From Immundisolibacter cernigliae (lineage in GTDB: Bacteria > Pseudomonadota > Gammaproteobacteria > Immundisolibacterales > Immundisolibacteraceae): a stretch of DNA of 64,000 nucleotides. Below are positions 7,614 through 16,914 of the stretch, piece by piece. Location: assembly GCF_001697225.1 (NCBI RefSeq), contig NZ_CP014671.1, forward strand, positions 1,116,001-1,180,000, written 5' to 3'. Position 1 is the first letter of the stretch; each line of letters opens with the position of its first letter. The notes below the pieces were generated by a model that made no database searches, was not told the origin of the DNA, and saw only the letters and a list, made by a program, of their open reading frames with translations. The translations under genes and the position numbers were made by a program.

Positions 7614-10423
7614 ATGCGCTCCTTCCTGACAGTAGCGAACCTGCGCTGGCGCTACCTGCTCGCACTGGCGGTGCTGGCCGTACTTGTGGCGGCCGCAATG
7701 ACCGTGCCCGAGCGCGCCCGGCGCTACGCCGAGCAGACCCTCGCCGAAACCACGGGCGGCACCGCCCGTGTGGCGGCGCTCGATTTCGACCCTTTGCGGC
7801 TGGCGCTGCGGATCGACGGCCTGCACCTGACCGATCCTGATGGCGCCCTGTTGCTGGCTGCGGACGCCATCACGGCCGACCTTGCGGTCGACTCCCTGTG
7901 GACACGCAGCGTGCATCTTGACTCCCTGACGATACGCGGTGCGCGCGGGCAGCTCGGCCTGCTGGAGGGCGGCGGCATCAGCCCGCAACTGCCGCCCGGC
8001 GGCGGCGATGGCAGTCCCCCGCCGCGGCTGCGCATCGACCGGATGAACGTCGATGGCAGCGCGCTCGTCGTGCGCGATGCCAGTGCGCGGCCGGCGGCCG
8101 CGCTGCGCCTGACCGATCTGGTCGTGTCGATAGCCGGCTTCGACAGCCAGGCCGCAGAACCGATTCCCGTGCTGTTGCGTGGCCGCGCAGGCGGCGGCAC
8201 GCTGCGCCTGCAGGCCGACCTCGTGCCGGCGCCGCTGGCGCTCGAAGGCAGCTTTTTACTGCAGGGGATCGACGCCGGACCGGCATTGGCCTACCTGGAG
8301 CGCGCGCTGCCCCTGAAAGCGCGCGGGGACGAATCGACGCCCACGCCGGGCTGTCGCTGGCTGCCGGCGGGGCGCTGCGAATCAGAGACGGCCACGTGAG
8401 CCTGCGCCAGAGCGCGCTTGCCGATGCCAGCGACGCCCCGCTGGCGCAGATTGCCGAACTGGCCGCGGATGAGCTGGCCCTTGATCTGGCCGCCCGGCGC
8501 GTGTCCGTGGGCCGGATCAGCGGACGCGACAACTGGTTGGCGCTGGCGCGGGCGCCTGACGGACGAATCAACCTTCAGAACTTGACCCGCCAGGCCGGCA
8601 GCGACGAAACGGATCCCGCCAGCCCAAGCTGGCAGGTCACGCTCGGCGCCCTGGCGCTGACCGGCCAGCGCCTGAGCATCAGCGATGAAACGGTGCAGCC
8701 GGCGCTGCAGCAGGACCTCACACTGGAGCAGGTCGACATCGGTGCGCTGGGCTCGCCGGACAAGGTGCCGGTGAGCCTCACCGGCAGCCTGGCGGACGGT
8801 GGCACCTTCGGGCTGGCCGGCGAGGCGGTGTTGCCAGCCGGCCCGGCCGAGCTTGAAATCACCGCCAGGGGCCTGCCCCTGCCGCCGCTGGTGCCCTACC
8901 TGCCGGACGTCGGCCCGGTCGCGCTGCGCAGCGGTACGGCAGCGGCTACCGGACAGCTGACGCTCGGCGGGCCGGGGCCCGAATTCCGCGGCCAGGTCAC
9001 GCTGTCCCATGTCGATTTGTGGGACACCGAACGCGACGAGGCGCTGCTGGAGCTGCGCACGCTGCGCGTGGATCAGCTGCAGGCCAGCGCGCAGGGCGTC
9101 ACGTCCAGCAAGATATGGATCAACCGGCCGGTGCTGCGGGCCGTCATCACCGAGAACCGGCAAAGCAACCTGTCGCGCTTCGGGCCACGCGACGTGGCGC
9201 CAGTCACCGACTCACCAGTGACCAACGATGGCCCGGGGCCGGCGCCGATGCGCTTCGCAGTCGACACGGTGCGCGTCAGTCGCGGCACGCTCCACATCGA
9301 AGACCGCAGCCTGACGCCGCATTTCGCGGTCAGCATCGAGCAGCTGAAAGGCGACATCGACGGCCTGGCGAGTGACGCCACGCAGCCGGCGCGCGTCGCG
9401 CTGAACGGTCGCATCGACCAGTACGCGCCAGCCACGGTCGAGGGCAGCTTTACGGTCGGCGTACCGCGCGAAGCCGCGTTCAAGCTGTCCTTCACCGGGG
9501 TCGAGATGGCGACCTTCACGCCCTACGTGAGCAGGTTTGCCGGCTACCGCATCGAACGCGGCACGCTGGACGTGGACCTCGATTACACGGTCACCGGGCC
9601 ACAGGTGACCGGCAACAACCGGATCATCCTCAACCGTCTGGTGCTGGGCGAGCGGGTGGACAGCCCGGACGCGCTCGACCTGCCGCTGACCCTGGCCCTG
9701 GCGGTGCTCAAGGATTCGCGCGGAGTCATCGACGTCGCCCTGCCGCTGCGCGGCGATCTCTCGAACCCGCAGTTCGACTATGGTGCCCTGATCGGCAAGG
9801 CGATCAGGGCGCTCGTGGTCAAGGCGGTGAAGGCGCCCTTCACCCTGCTGGCGCGCCTGGTCGGCGGCAAGGCAAAAGACCTGCGGACGGTCGCATTCGC
9901 CCCCGGCAGCGCGCAGTTGCCGGCCACGCAGACGGAAGCCCTGCAGAAAGTGGCAAAGGCGCTGATCGCGCGGCCGCAGCTCACGCTGCACATCCACCCG
10001 CTGGCAGACCAGAACGACGCCCGGGCCCTGGCGCAGCAGGCGCTGGGCGCGGCCCTCGGCCAGGCGGCCGGTGAAGATGATGACCCGTTCGAGGGCGATG
10101 CCGACTGGACCGAACGCCTGATCGCGCTGTACGAAGAGCGTTTCGGCAACGAACCGCCGGCAGTACCCGCACCGGCCGATACCCAGCCGACTGCTGCCGA
10201 GCAGCGCGCCGCGGCGGCGCGCGCCGGGCGCGAGCGCCTGCTGGCCGCCATGGCTCCGGATGCGGCGGCCCTGCGGGCACTGGCGCAGGCCCGCGGCGAG
10301 GCAATCCGCGCGGCACTGATGGACAATGGCGTGCCCGTCGGGCGCCTGGCGATCGTATTGCCGGCCGAGGATGCGCCGCTGCAGCCTTCGGCCACCAGCG
10401 AACTGGTGCTGGCCGGTTCCTGA
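7614..10423 (+). pseudogene. DUF748/AsmA-like protein broken by a one-base frameshift
   Basis: Two overlapping frames (7614-8399 and 8396-10423) together encode one long DUF748 protein of about 935 residues. These are AsmA-related envelope proteins with one N-terminal membrane anchor (residues 12-28) and a long periplasmic beta-rich body. The first frame goes out of register at GGGG, 8325-8328. Restoring one G rejoins KARG to GRIDAHAGLSLAAGG and the second frame, whose GTG at 8396 has no independent leader. The second part contains the family-typical VRVSRGTLHIEDRSLTPHF and a C-terminal region resembling an OmpA-type fold (VAFAPGSAQLPATQTEAL). Either a recent mutation or a sequencing error in the G-run is possible. 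Confidence 0.8.
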
Positions 10424-10475
10424 GGAAACGCGCCGTTCGCGGCGGGGACCCCGCTCCCACCATCGTCGAGGCGGT

Positions 10476-10501
10476 GTGGGAGGCCCGCCCTGGGGCCGAA
10501 T
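10476..10501 (+). repeat. Palindromic intergenic repeat, family C, copy 1
   Basis: GTGGGAGGCCCGCCC followed by GGGCCGAAT. Copies occur at 45349-45374 and, inverted, at 46169-46194. The GGCCCG/CGGGCC core can fold. It lies in the short gap before the epimerase gene. Confidence 0.7.
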
Positions 10502-10545
10502 GCGCACGGTTTCATTTTCAATCCACGACACAAGAGGAGAGACCC

Positions 10546-11517
10546 ATGACCATTCTGGTAACCGGCGGCTGTGGGCTGGTGGGCTCGTTTGCGGTGCGCG
10601 AGGCAGTGGCCCGCGGCGTGCCGGTGGCGGCCTTCGACCTGGCCCTCAAAACCGAACTGCTGGCCGACATCCGCGACAAGGTCACGCTGGTGCAGGGCAA
10701 CGTGCTGCACGCGCCGGACCTGTACCGGGCGGTGCGGGAACTGGACGTGACGCGCATCCTGCACACGGCGAGCTTCCTCACCCCCGGCGCCTACGCGCGG
10801 CCCTACGCCAACGCCGAACTGACCATCATGGGCACGCTCAACGTGCTCGAATGCGCCCGCGCCATGGGCATCAAGCGCGTCAGCTACGTGTCCACCGGCA
10901 AGACCGGCTGGACCGGCGCCGCCTTCTCCGGAACGCTCAATACCGGCAAGTTCGACATCCCGGCCGATCCCTACGCCAGCGCCAAGGTCGGCGCCGAGCT
11001 GCTGGCCAACGACTACCGCCAGCTGTACGAGCTGGACGTGCGCATTCTGCGCCTGGGCGGGCAGGTGTACGGGCCGGGTTACGCCTTTGCCGGCGCCGTC
11101 GGCCAGGGCCTGCAACCGTTCATCGAAAAGCCCCTCAAGGGCGAGCCGGTCCGCTACGACAACCCGCTGCTGGCCTATTCCGCGCCGATCATCCCCATGC
11201 TGTACGGCGCCGACGCCGGCCGCGGCTGCATGGCTGCCACGCTGGCCGCCGACCTGCCGCACGCGGTCTACGACATCAACGCGCCGGTCGCCAGCACGCT
11301 GTACCAGGTCGTGCAGGCCATCAAGGCGCTGATACCCGGCGCCGACATCGAGGTGCCCGAGGCGCCGACCGAGGCCGGCCCGTTCCGCGCCGGGCCGATT
11401 GCGCCCGACCCGCGCGCGCAGGCCGACTTCGGCTACCTGCCCGAGTACGACCTGCTGCGCGGCCTTTGCGAGTACATCGCGTTCGTCAAGACCGGCCGCT
11501 ACGCGGCCGTCGCCTGA
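10546..11517 (+). CDS. NAD-dependent epimerase/dehydratase family protein (extended SDR)
   Basis: A 323-residue extended short-chain dehydrogenase. The nucleotide-binding motif TGGCGLVG is at residues 6-13 and the catalytic YASAK at 143-147. The C-terminal part resembles sugar-nucleotide epimerases and related reductases. The ATG at 10546 has AGGAG eight bases upstream (AAGAGGAGAGACCC), so the 24 extra upstream codons were dropped. It is followed by folB after a 20-base gap, but a role in folate synthesis is not implied. Substrate unknown. Confidence 0.8.
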   Translation: MTILVTGGCGLVGSFAVREAVARGVPVAAFDLALKTELLADIRDKVTLVQGNVLHAPDLYRAVRELDVTRILHTASFLTPGAYARPYANAELTIMGTLNVLECARAMGIKRVSYVSTGKTGWTGAAFSGTLNTGKFDIPADPYASAKVGAELLANDYRQLYELDVRILRLGGQVYGPGYAFAGAVGQGLQPFIEKPLKGEPVRYDNPLLAYSAPIIPMLYGADAGRGCMAATLAADLPHAVYDINAPVASTLYQVVQAIKALIPGADIEVPEAPTEAGPFRAGPIAPDPRAQADFGYLPEYDLLRGLCEYIAFVKTGRYAAVA

Positions 11518-11537
11518 TTCAGGAGCAGGTTTCACCC

Positions 11538-11897
11538 ATGAGCACTGGCACCATCCGCATCGAGGAACTGACGGTCCACTGCGTGATCGGCATCATCGAA
11601 TCCGAGCGCCTGCGCGACCAGCGCATCCTGATCGATGCGGAGCTGGACACGGATTTTTCCGCCGCCGCGGCCAGCGACAGCATCGACGACACCATCAACT
11701 ACGCGGTGGTGGCCGAGCACCTGACCCGGCTGGCCGTGGAAGGCCGGTTCTATCTGGTGGAAGCCTACGTCAGCCACGCCACGCAGCTGCTGCTGGACCG
11801 CTACCCGCAGGTCAGCCGGGTGCGCGTGAGCGTGCGCAAGCCGGACATCCTGCCGGCCGCGCGCAGCGTCGGCGTCAGCCTCGAACGGCGCCGATGA
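11538..11897 (+). CDS. folB: Dihydroneopterin aldolase FolB
   Basis: A 119-residue FolB, which cleaves 7,8-dihydroneopterin to 6-hydroxymethyl-7,8-dihydropterin and glycolaldehyde in folate synthesis. Typical features are VHCVIGIIESERLRDQR near the N-terminus, INYAVVAEHLTRLAVEGRFYLVEA (in parts NYAVVAEHL and FYLVEA), and the C-terminal VRKPDILPAARSVGV with the conserved Lys. The length is normal. Its stop codon overlaps the next start (ATGA), coupling it to the FolM-like reductase. Confidence 0.93.
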   Translation: MSTGTIRIEELTVHCVIGIIESERLRDQRILIDAELDTDFSAAAASDSIDDTINYAVVAEHLTRLAVEGRFYLVEAYVSHATQLLLDRYPQVSRVRVSVRKPDILPAARSVGVSLERRR

Positions 11898-12664
11898 CGG
11901 CGTCACCGACAGCCGACCTCAGCGGCCGCGTGGCGCTGGTTACCGGTGCTGCCCGGCGCACCGGCCGCGGCCTGGCCCTGGCCCTGGCGCGGGCCGGTGC
12001 CGACGTGGTGGTGCATTACGGCCAGTCGCGGCAGGACGCCGAAAGTGCGGTGGCCGAAATCGCCGCGCTTGGCCGGCGCGGCTTTGCGATCAGCGCCGAT
12101 CTGAGTCGACCGGGGCAGGCCGAAACGCTGATCGAAGCAAGCCTGACGCAGGCCGGGCGCCTCGACGTGCTGATCAACAACATCGGCAACTATCCGCTCG
12201 GCGATCCACTCGGCCTGTCGCCGGACCAGTTTCGCGCCACGCTGGAGACCAATCTGACCGCGCCCTACGCGCTGATCCGCGCCGCCCTGCCGGCGCTGCT
12301 GGCGTCCGGCGCAGGCCAGGTCATCAACCTCGGCTATGCCGGCGTCGAGCACATGATCGCCAACACCCGCGCCATGGCCTACCAGATTTCCAAGGCCGGA
12401 CTGCTGGTGCTCACGCGCTCCCTGGCGCAGGCGCTGGGGTCGCAGGGCGTGCGCGTGAACATGGTCTCGCCCGGCCACATCGACAACTCGGTCGACCTGC
12501 CGGCGGACATCGCAAGCCACGTGCCGCTGGGCCGCCCGGCACGCATCGACGACATCGCCGGCGTGGTGCTGTTTCTGCTCTCGCCGGCCGGCGCCTACAT
12601 CACCGGCGCCAACATCGAAGTGGCCGGCGGCTACCGGTTGAGTCTGGCCGAGACGCTGGGATAA
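11894..12664 (+). CDS. SDR, FolM/pteridine-reductase-like (dihydromonapterin reductase)
   Basis: A 256-residue classical SDR. The cofactor motif TGAARRTG (residues 17-24), with its double Arg, is characteristic of FolM and pteridine reductases that use NADPH. NNIGNYP, the AYQISKAG catalytic Tyr-Lys pair, and SPGHIDNS follow. The usual catalytic Ser of SDRs is absent, and INLGYAG stands there, again as in the pterin-specific branch. The ATGA overlap with folB supports a role reducing dihydromonapterin or dihydrofolate. The motif and context agree; the exact substrate is inferred. Confidence 0.8.
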   Translation: MTASPTADLSGRVALVTGAARRTGRGLALALARAGADVVVHYGQSRQDAESAVAEIAALGRRGFAISADLSRPGQAETLIEASLTQAGRLDVLINNIGNYPLGDPLGLSPDQFRATLETNLTAPYALIRAALPALLASGAGQVINLGYAGVEHMIANTRAMAYQISKAGLLVLTRSLAQALGSQGVRVNMVSPGHIDNSVDLPADIASHVPLGRPARIDDIAGVVLFLLSPAGAYITGANIEVAGGYRLSLAETLG

Positions 12665-12712
12665 GCACCTGCCCGCCTGCGCGGGAAGTGGTTGGCGCCG
12701 GCACACCAGGCA

Positions 12713-13150
12713 CTACTGATACGACCGGCCGCCGTGCTTTATCCATCCAGAAACGTGCCGGCCCTGAGGGTCATGATGCGTCCAGTGAATAACGCCGCCC
12801 TTGGCATTCCAGGCGTATTCACCATTGAACTCGACGCGATCTCCCATTTCCAGGGCGGCAACCCTGGGCGCCAGATCGATGTTGTGAGCCACCAATAGCG
12901 TCTGCCCGGACGCCGTCTCGATGATGAAACGCTGGTGCCTGCTGCCATCATCGTCGTCGGCCAGAAGCCTCACCACACGGCCGCTTCCCTGAACCTGGAA
13001 GTCGCTGCGGTGACTGTCGAAGGCCGATGCCAGGACCTGCGCGCCGGGGTCGGCGCCGTAACCCTTGCCTTGTCCCGGGATGAAACCAGTTTCAATGCCG
13101 CCGAAATAGCCGGCGACCAGGACGACTGCTATCAGAAGCAGCTTCTTCAT
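12713..13150 (-). CDS. DUF3465 family secreted protein
   Basis: A 145-residue protein with a signal peptide (MKKLLLIAVVLVAGYFGG) and a globular part matching DUF3465: GSGRVVRLLADDDDGSRHQRF, LLVAHNIDLAPRV and a final GVIHWTHHDPQGRH. The family is predicted to be an OB-fold-like periplasmic domain of unknown role. The start at 13150 is set by the signal peptide and a GGGGAGA just upstream. The 38 codons before it are unlike the family. It stands alone between a FolM-like gene and a hydrolase. Confidence 0.8.
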   Translation of the reverse strand: MKKLLLIAVVLVAGYFGGIETGFIPGQGKGYGADPGAQVLASAFDSHRSDFQVQGSGRVVRLLADDDDGSRHQRFIIETASGQTLLVAHNIDLAPRVAALEMGDRVEFNGEYAWNAKGGVIHWTHHDPQGRHVSGWIKHGGRSYQ

Positions 13151-13205
13151 TTCTCTCCCCGTAAATTTTCGGCGCGTGCCGCAAGTATTTGCCGAAATCG
13201 CGCCC

Positions 13206-14111
13206 TCAAGCCACCTGGCCCGGACTCGCCGGCCAGCCCGCCAGCAGCCCGTGCAGGGCGCCACACAGCGCCCGCGGCGAGTCGAGCATCAGGTGGTGGT
13301 GGGCGCCGGGGATGGCGAACATGGGCCAGCCGCGCTGGCGCGCCAGGCGCCCGATGTAGTCCTTCACCGCCGGCGTGAAGACCGCGCTGTGGTCGCCGTG
13401 GATCACCGCCAGGGGCGTTTCGAGGGCTTCCAGCTCGCGCCAGGGCTCGTGCAGGTGCAGCTTTTTGAACAGTGCGTCGTCGAATTTCCAGCTCCAGCCG
13501 CCCTGCATCGGCGCCACCGAATGGTGGGCGATGTGTTGCAGCAGGTAGGGATGCTGACAGGGTTGCTGCGGCAGCAGGAAGAACCGCCCGACAGCGGTCT
13601 CGTAGTCGGCGCAGACGGTCTTTGGCCGGTACGGCGCCTTGGTCGGGTCGAACGGCGACGGCTCATCCGGCGGAAACACGGCCGAGTCCAGCATCACGAT
13701 GCCGCGCACGCGGCCGGCATGGCGCACGCCCAGCGTGAGCGCCACGGTCCCGCCCAGGCTGTGGCCGACGACCACCGTATCGGCACCCAGACCGGCGTGG
13801 TCCATGACGGCAACCACGTCGTCGCTGAACAGCGCGGTCGAGTAGGCATCGCGGTGTCCGCTGTCGCCCATGCCGGACAGGTGCGGCGCCAGCACGTGAA
13901 AACGCTCGACAAACCGCGGCGCGATGAAATCCCACCAGTTGGCGTGCGCCATGGCGCCATGGATCAGCACCAGTCCCGGCAGGCCGGGCGTGCCCCAGGA
14001 GCGGTAGCGCACCAGGGCACCGTCATGCAGCACCTCGGCCTCGCTGACCGGCGCCTGCAACGCTTCGCTGACCCAGGCCGGCGGGCCCGGATTCGTTTCC
14101 CCTGCGCTCAC
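13206..14111 (-). CDS. Alpha/beta hydrolase
   Basis: A 301-residue alpha/beta-hydrolase-fold enzyme. The oxyanion HG is at VLIHGAMAHANWW, the nucleophile elbow is GHSLGG (S118), the acidic residue is probably in VIHGDHSAVF, and the catalytic His is in PGAHHHLML. These are the general features of esterases, epoxide hydrolases and C-C hydrolases, and the sequence does not decide which. It is transcribed toward the DUF3465 gene and separated from htpG by a heptamer repeat tract. Confidence 0.85.
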   Translation of the reverse strand: MSAGETNPGPPAWVSEALQAPVSEAEVLHDGALVRYRSWGTPGLPGLVLIHGAMAHANWWDFIAPRFVERFHVLAPHLSGMGDSGHRDAYSTALFSDDVVAVMDHAGLGADTVVVGHSLGGTVALTLGVRHAGRVRGIVMLDSAVFPPDEPSPFDPTKAPYRPKTVCADYETAVGRFFLLPQQPCQHPYLLQHIAHHSVAPMQGGWSWKFDDALFKKLHLHEPWRELEALETPLAVIHGDHSAVFTPAVKDYIGRLARQRGWPMFAIPGAHHHLMLDSPRALCGALHGLLAGWPASPGQVA

Positions 14112-14225
14112 GACGTTGCACCCGGCCCGATCAGTCGCCGCCCGGGGCTGCAGGAACCCAAGCGCGGCCTGTCATTTTCCAGATCGGCACAAAAACCCGC
14201 ATCACCACACATCGTCAAAACCACC

Positions 14226-14280
14226 CTCTTGCCCCTTGCCCCTTGCTTCTTGTCTCTTGCTTCTTGTCTTTTGCCCCTTC
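14226..14280. repeat. Heptanucleotide tandem repeat (TTGYYYC)n
   Basis: About seven units of a 7-base repeat written TTGCCCC, TTGCTTC or TTGTCTC lie end to end. The tract touches the last bases of htpG. The strand bias is strong: pyrimidines plus TTG on this strand, purine-rich on the htpG strand. The unit number could vary between strains. Confidence 0.8.
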
Positions 14281-16174
14281 ACCCACCCAACAACAACCGG
14301 TTCAACCGCTGCACGAACTGCGCCGGCGCCTCCAGCTGCCCGCCTTCGGCCAGCAGCGCCTGTTCATACAGCAGCCGCGCCCAGTCGTCGATGTGCTCGG
14401 CGTCGGCGCCGGCCTTCACACGGGCGAGCAAGGGATGGCGGGGGTTTATTTCAAGCACGCGCTTGTTGTCCGGCACGGCCTGGCCGGCGGACTTGAGCAG
14501 GCGTTCGAGGTTGCCGGACAGGCCCTCCTTGCCGGCCACCAGGCACACCGGCGATTCGGTCAGGCGATCCGACAGGCGCACGGACTCCACGGTGTCCTTG
14601 AGCGCCGTCTGCAGGGCGCTGAGGGTCGGCTGCCAGTCGGCGTCGGCCACCGGTGGCAATTCGGTTTCGGCCGGGCCGAGCTCGTCCAGGTTCAAATCCG
14701 CCTGCGCAGCCGATTGCAGCGGCTTGCCGTCGAAGGCGGGCAGGCTGCCGACCAGCCACTCGTCGATGCGGTCGCCCAGCAGCAGCACTTCCACGCCACG
14801 GGCGCGCAGGGCCTCCAGGTGCGGCGAGGCGGCGGCGGCGGCCACCGAATCGGCGGTGATGTAGTAGATGGCCTTCTGGCCGTCCTTCATGCGCGCCACG
14901 TAGTCGGCCAGGGACACCGTGGGCGTGGCCTCGCGGGTGGTGGCGAAGCGCAGCAGGCCGGCGATGCGGTCGCGGTTGGCGTGATCCTCGACCACGCCTT
15001 CCTTGAGCACACGCCCGAACAGCCCCCAGAAACGCTGGTACTTGTCGGCATCGTCGCGCGCCATGTCCTCGAGCAGACCCAGAATGCGCCGCGTGCAGCC
15101 GGCGCGGATGCTGTCCACCACCTTGCTGCCCTGCAGGATCTCGCGCGACACGTTCAGCGGCAGGTCGTCGGCGTCGATCACGCCGCGCACGAAGCGCAGA
15201 TAGGTCGGCAGCAGATGCGCCGCGTCGTCCATGATGAACACGCGCTTCACATACAGGCGCACTCCGTGGCGGCGGTCGCGGTCCCACAGGTCGAACGGCT
15301 CGGCGGCCGGCACGAACAGCAGCGCGGTGTACTCGTGGCTGCCCTCGACGCGGCTGTGCAGCTGCGCCAGCGGCGCCTGCATGTCGTAGCTGAGCTGCTT
15401 GTAGAAGGCGTCGTATTCGTCCTGGGTGATTTCCGTGCGCGGCCTGGCCCACAGCGCCGTGGCCTGGTTGACGGTGTCCCAGGCGGGCGTGGCGTCGATA
15501 TCGGCAGCTTCCGGTTCGCCTTCGTCGGCGACCGGCTTGGCGGCCGGCATGCGCACCGGGAAGGTGATGTGATCCGAGTAGGTGCGGATGATGGATTTCA
15601 GGCGCCAGGCGTCGGCGAACTCGTGCGCGTCGTCGCGCAGGTGCAGCACGATCTGCGTCCCGCGCGGCGCACTGACGGTCTCGATGCTGTACTCGCCCTC
15701 GCCGGCCGACTGCCAGCGCACGCCTTCCTCGTCCGGCCGGCCGGCGCGGCGGGTGGTCAGCGTGACCGTGTCAGCCACGATGAAGGCCGAGTAGAAACCG
15801 ACGCCGAACTGGCCGATCAGGCGCGCGTCCTGGGTCTGACCGGCCTGCTGCGTTTGCAGGAACTCGGCGGTGCCCGAATGGGCGATGGTGCCGATGTTGG
15901 CGATGACTTCCTCGCGGCTCATGCCGATGCCGTTGTCGCGCACGGTGACGGTGTGCGCCTCGGGATCGCACTCGATTTCGATGCCCAGCTCGCCGCCGCC
16001 GTCCATCAGCGCGGCGTCGCTGTAGCCCTCGAAGCGCAGCTTGTCGAGCGCGTCCGATGCGTTGGAGACCAGCTCGCGCAGGAAAATCTCGCGGTTGCTG
16101 TACAGGCTGTGGATCATCAGCTTGAGCAGCTGACGGGTTTCGGTGGCGAAGCTAAGGGTTTCGACTTGGGACAT
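14279..16174 (-). CDS. htpG: Hsp90 chaperone HtpG
   Basis: A 631-residue bacterial Hsp90, a cytoplasmic ATP-dependent dimeric chaperone. Family signatures seen are [19 protein letters not shown] (Hsp90 N-terminus), [11 protein letters not shown], the lid region IAHSGTAEF and [11 protein letters not shown]. The middle and C-terminal domains follow at normal length. A family A repeat lies 56-82 bases upstream of its start. No CIRCE or clear sigma-32 promoter was seen, so its heat regulation cannot be read from the sequence. Confidence 0.97.
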
Positions 16175-16229
16175 GGCGGCCTCGTACGAAAGGGAACAAC
16201 GATCAGGTCAGGTGCGCGGCGAGCGCGAC

Positions 16230-16256
16230 GATCGCCCGGCGCAGCCGGGCTCCTGC
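16230..16256 (+). repeat. REP-like palindromic repeat, family A
   Basis: GATCGCCCGGCGCAGCCGGG followed by CTCCTGC, upstream of htpG in the divergent gap to the BphX-like gene. It is the only copy in this window found at a divergent promoter region. The rest of 16175-16466 shows no gene. Confidence 0.75.
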
Positions 16257-16466
16257 GGATTTCCGACGGCAAAATTTCGGCGTTCCCTTAATTGGGGCAA
16301 TCAGCGGACGATGCAAGGGCTGCATCACACCGGAGAACGCCATAAGACGCAGCGGCGCCGGGCGTGCCAGGCGCCGGCCGCTTTGCCATACTGCCGCGGC
16401 CCGGGGCAACCGTCCCCGGCAGCCGCCGCCTGCGGCGTCACCTTTCACGTCACACGGAGCAGTGCC

Positions 16467-16901
16467 ATGAAAACCGCCCGCGCCTTCCTGATCGGCATCG
16501 GCATCTTCTACGCCGTGTTCAACTTCCTGGGCACCCTGCCATTCGCCACCGCCGGCTACCTGGGCACCATGTACCCGGGCATCGACCTGCACGCGGGCGA
16601 ACCGATCTTTCGCCTGTTGCAGGACGCCTGGATCATCGTCGGCATCCAGCTGGGCGCGATCGGCCTGGTGGCGCTGTGGGGCGCCCGCGACCCGCTGCGC
16701 TACGCGGCCGTGATTCCGGTGGTCATCGTCACCGAGATCGTCGATGGCGCATGGGACATCTACAGCATCGTCTGGAGCCACGAGGTCGCCTGGATGGGCA
16801 TCCTCACGCTGGTCATCCATGCGGTATGGATCGCCTGGGCCATCGTCGCCTGGCGGGCCCTGTTCCCGGCCGGCGGGAAGACCGTCAGCGCCACCGGCTG
16901 A
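16467..16901 (+). CDS. BphX-like small membrane protein
   Basis: A 144-residue integral membrane protein with four hydrophobic segments (about residues 5-25, 50-72, 80-98 and 112-135). The segments FLGTLPFATAGYLGTMYPG, LLQDAWIIVGIQLGAIGLVALWGARDP (in parts, DAWIIVGIQLGAIG) and EIVDGAWDIYSI recall BphX, a protein of unknown function found in biphenyl degradation gene clusters. The ATG at 16467 follows CACGGAG by a normal distance. The family call rests on remembered similarity. No biphenyl genes adjoin it, although ring-hydroxylating oxygenases occur elsewhere in the window. Confidence 0.55.
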   Translation: MKTARAFLIGIGIFYAVFNFLGTLPFATAGYLGTMYPGIDLHAGEPIFRLLQDAWIIVGIQLGAIGLVALWGARDPLRYAAVIPVVIVTEIVDGAWDIYSIVWSHEVAWMGILTLVIHAVWIAWAIVAWRALFPAGGKTVSATG

Positions 16902-16914
16902 AGGCCTGGGGCGG

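Noticed and set aside
8396-10423. An independent second DUF748 gene starting at GTG 8396
   Set aside because: The frame continues upstream with family-like sequence (GRIDAHAGLSLAAGG) to the G-run, and there is no leader or membrane anchor at the GTG. It is the 3' part of one disrupted gene.
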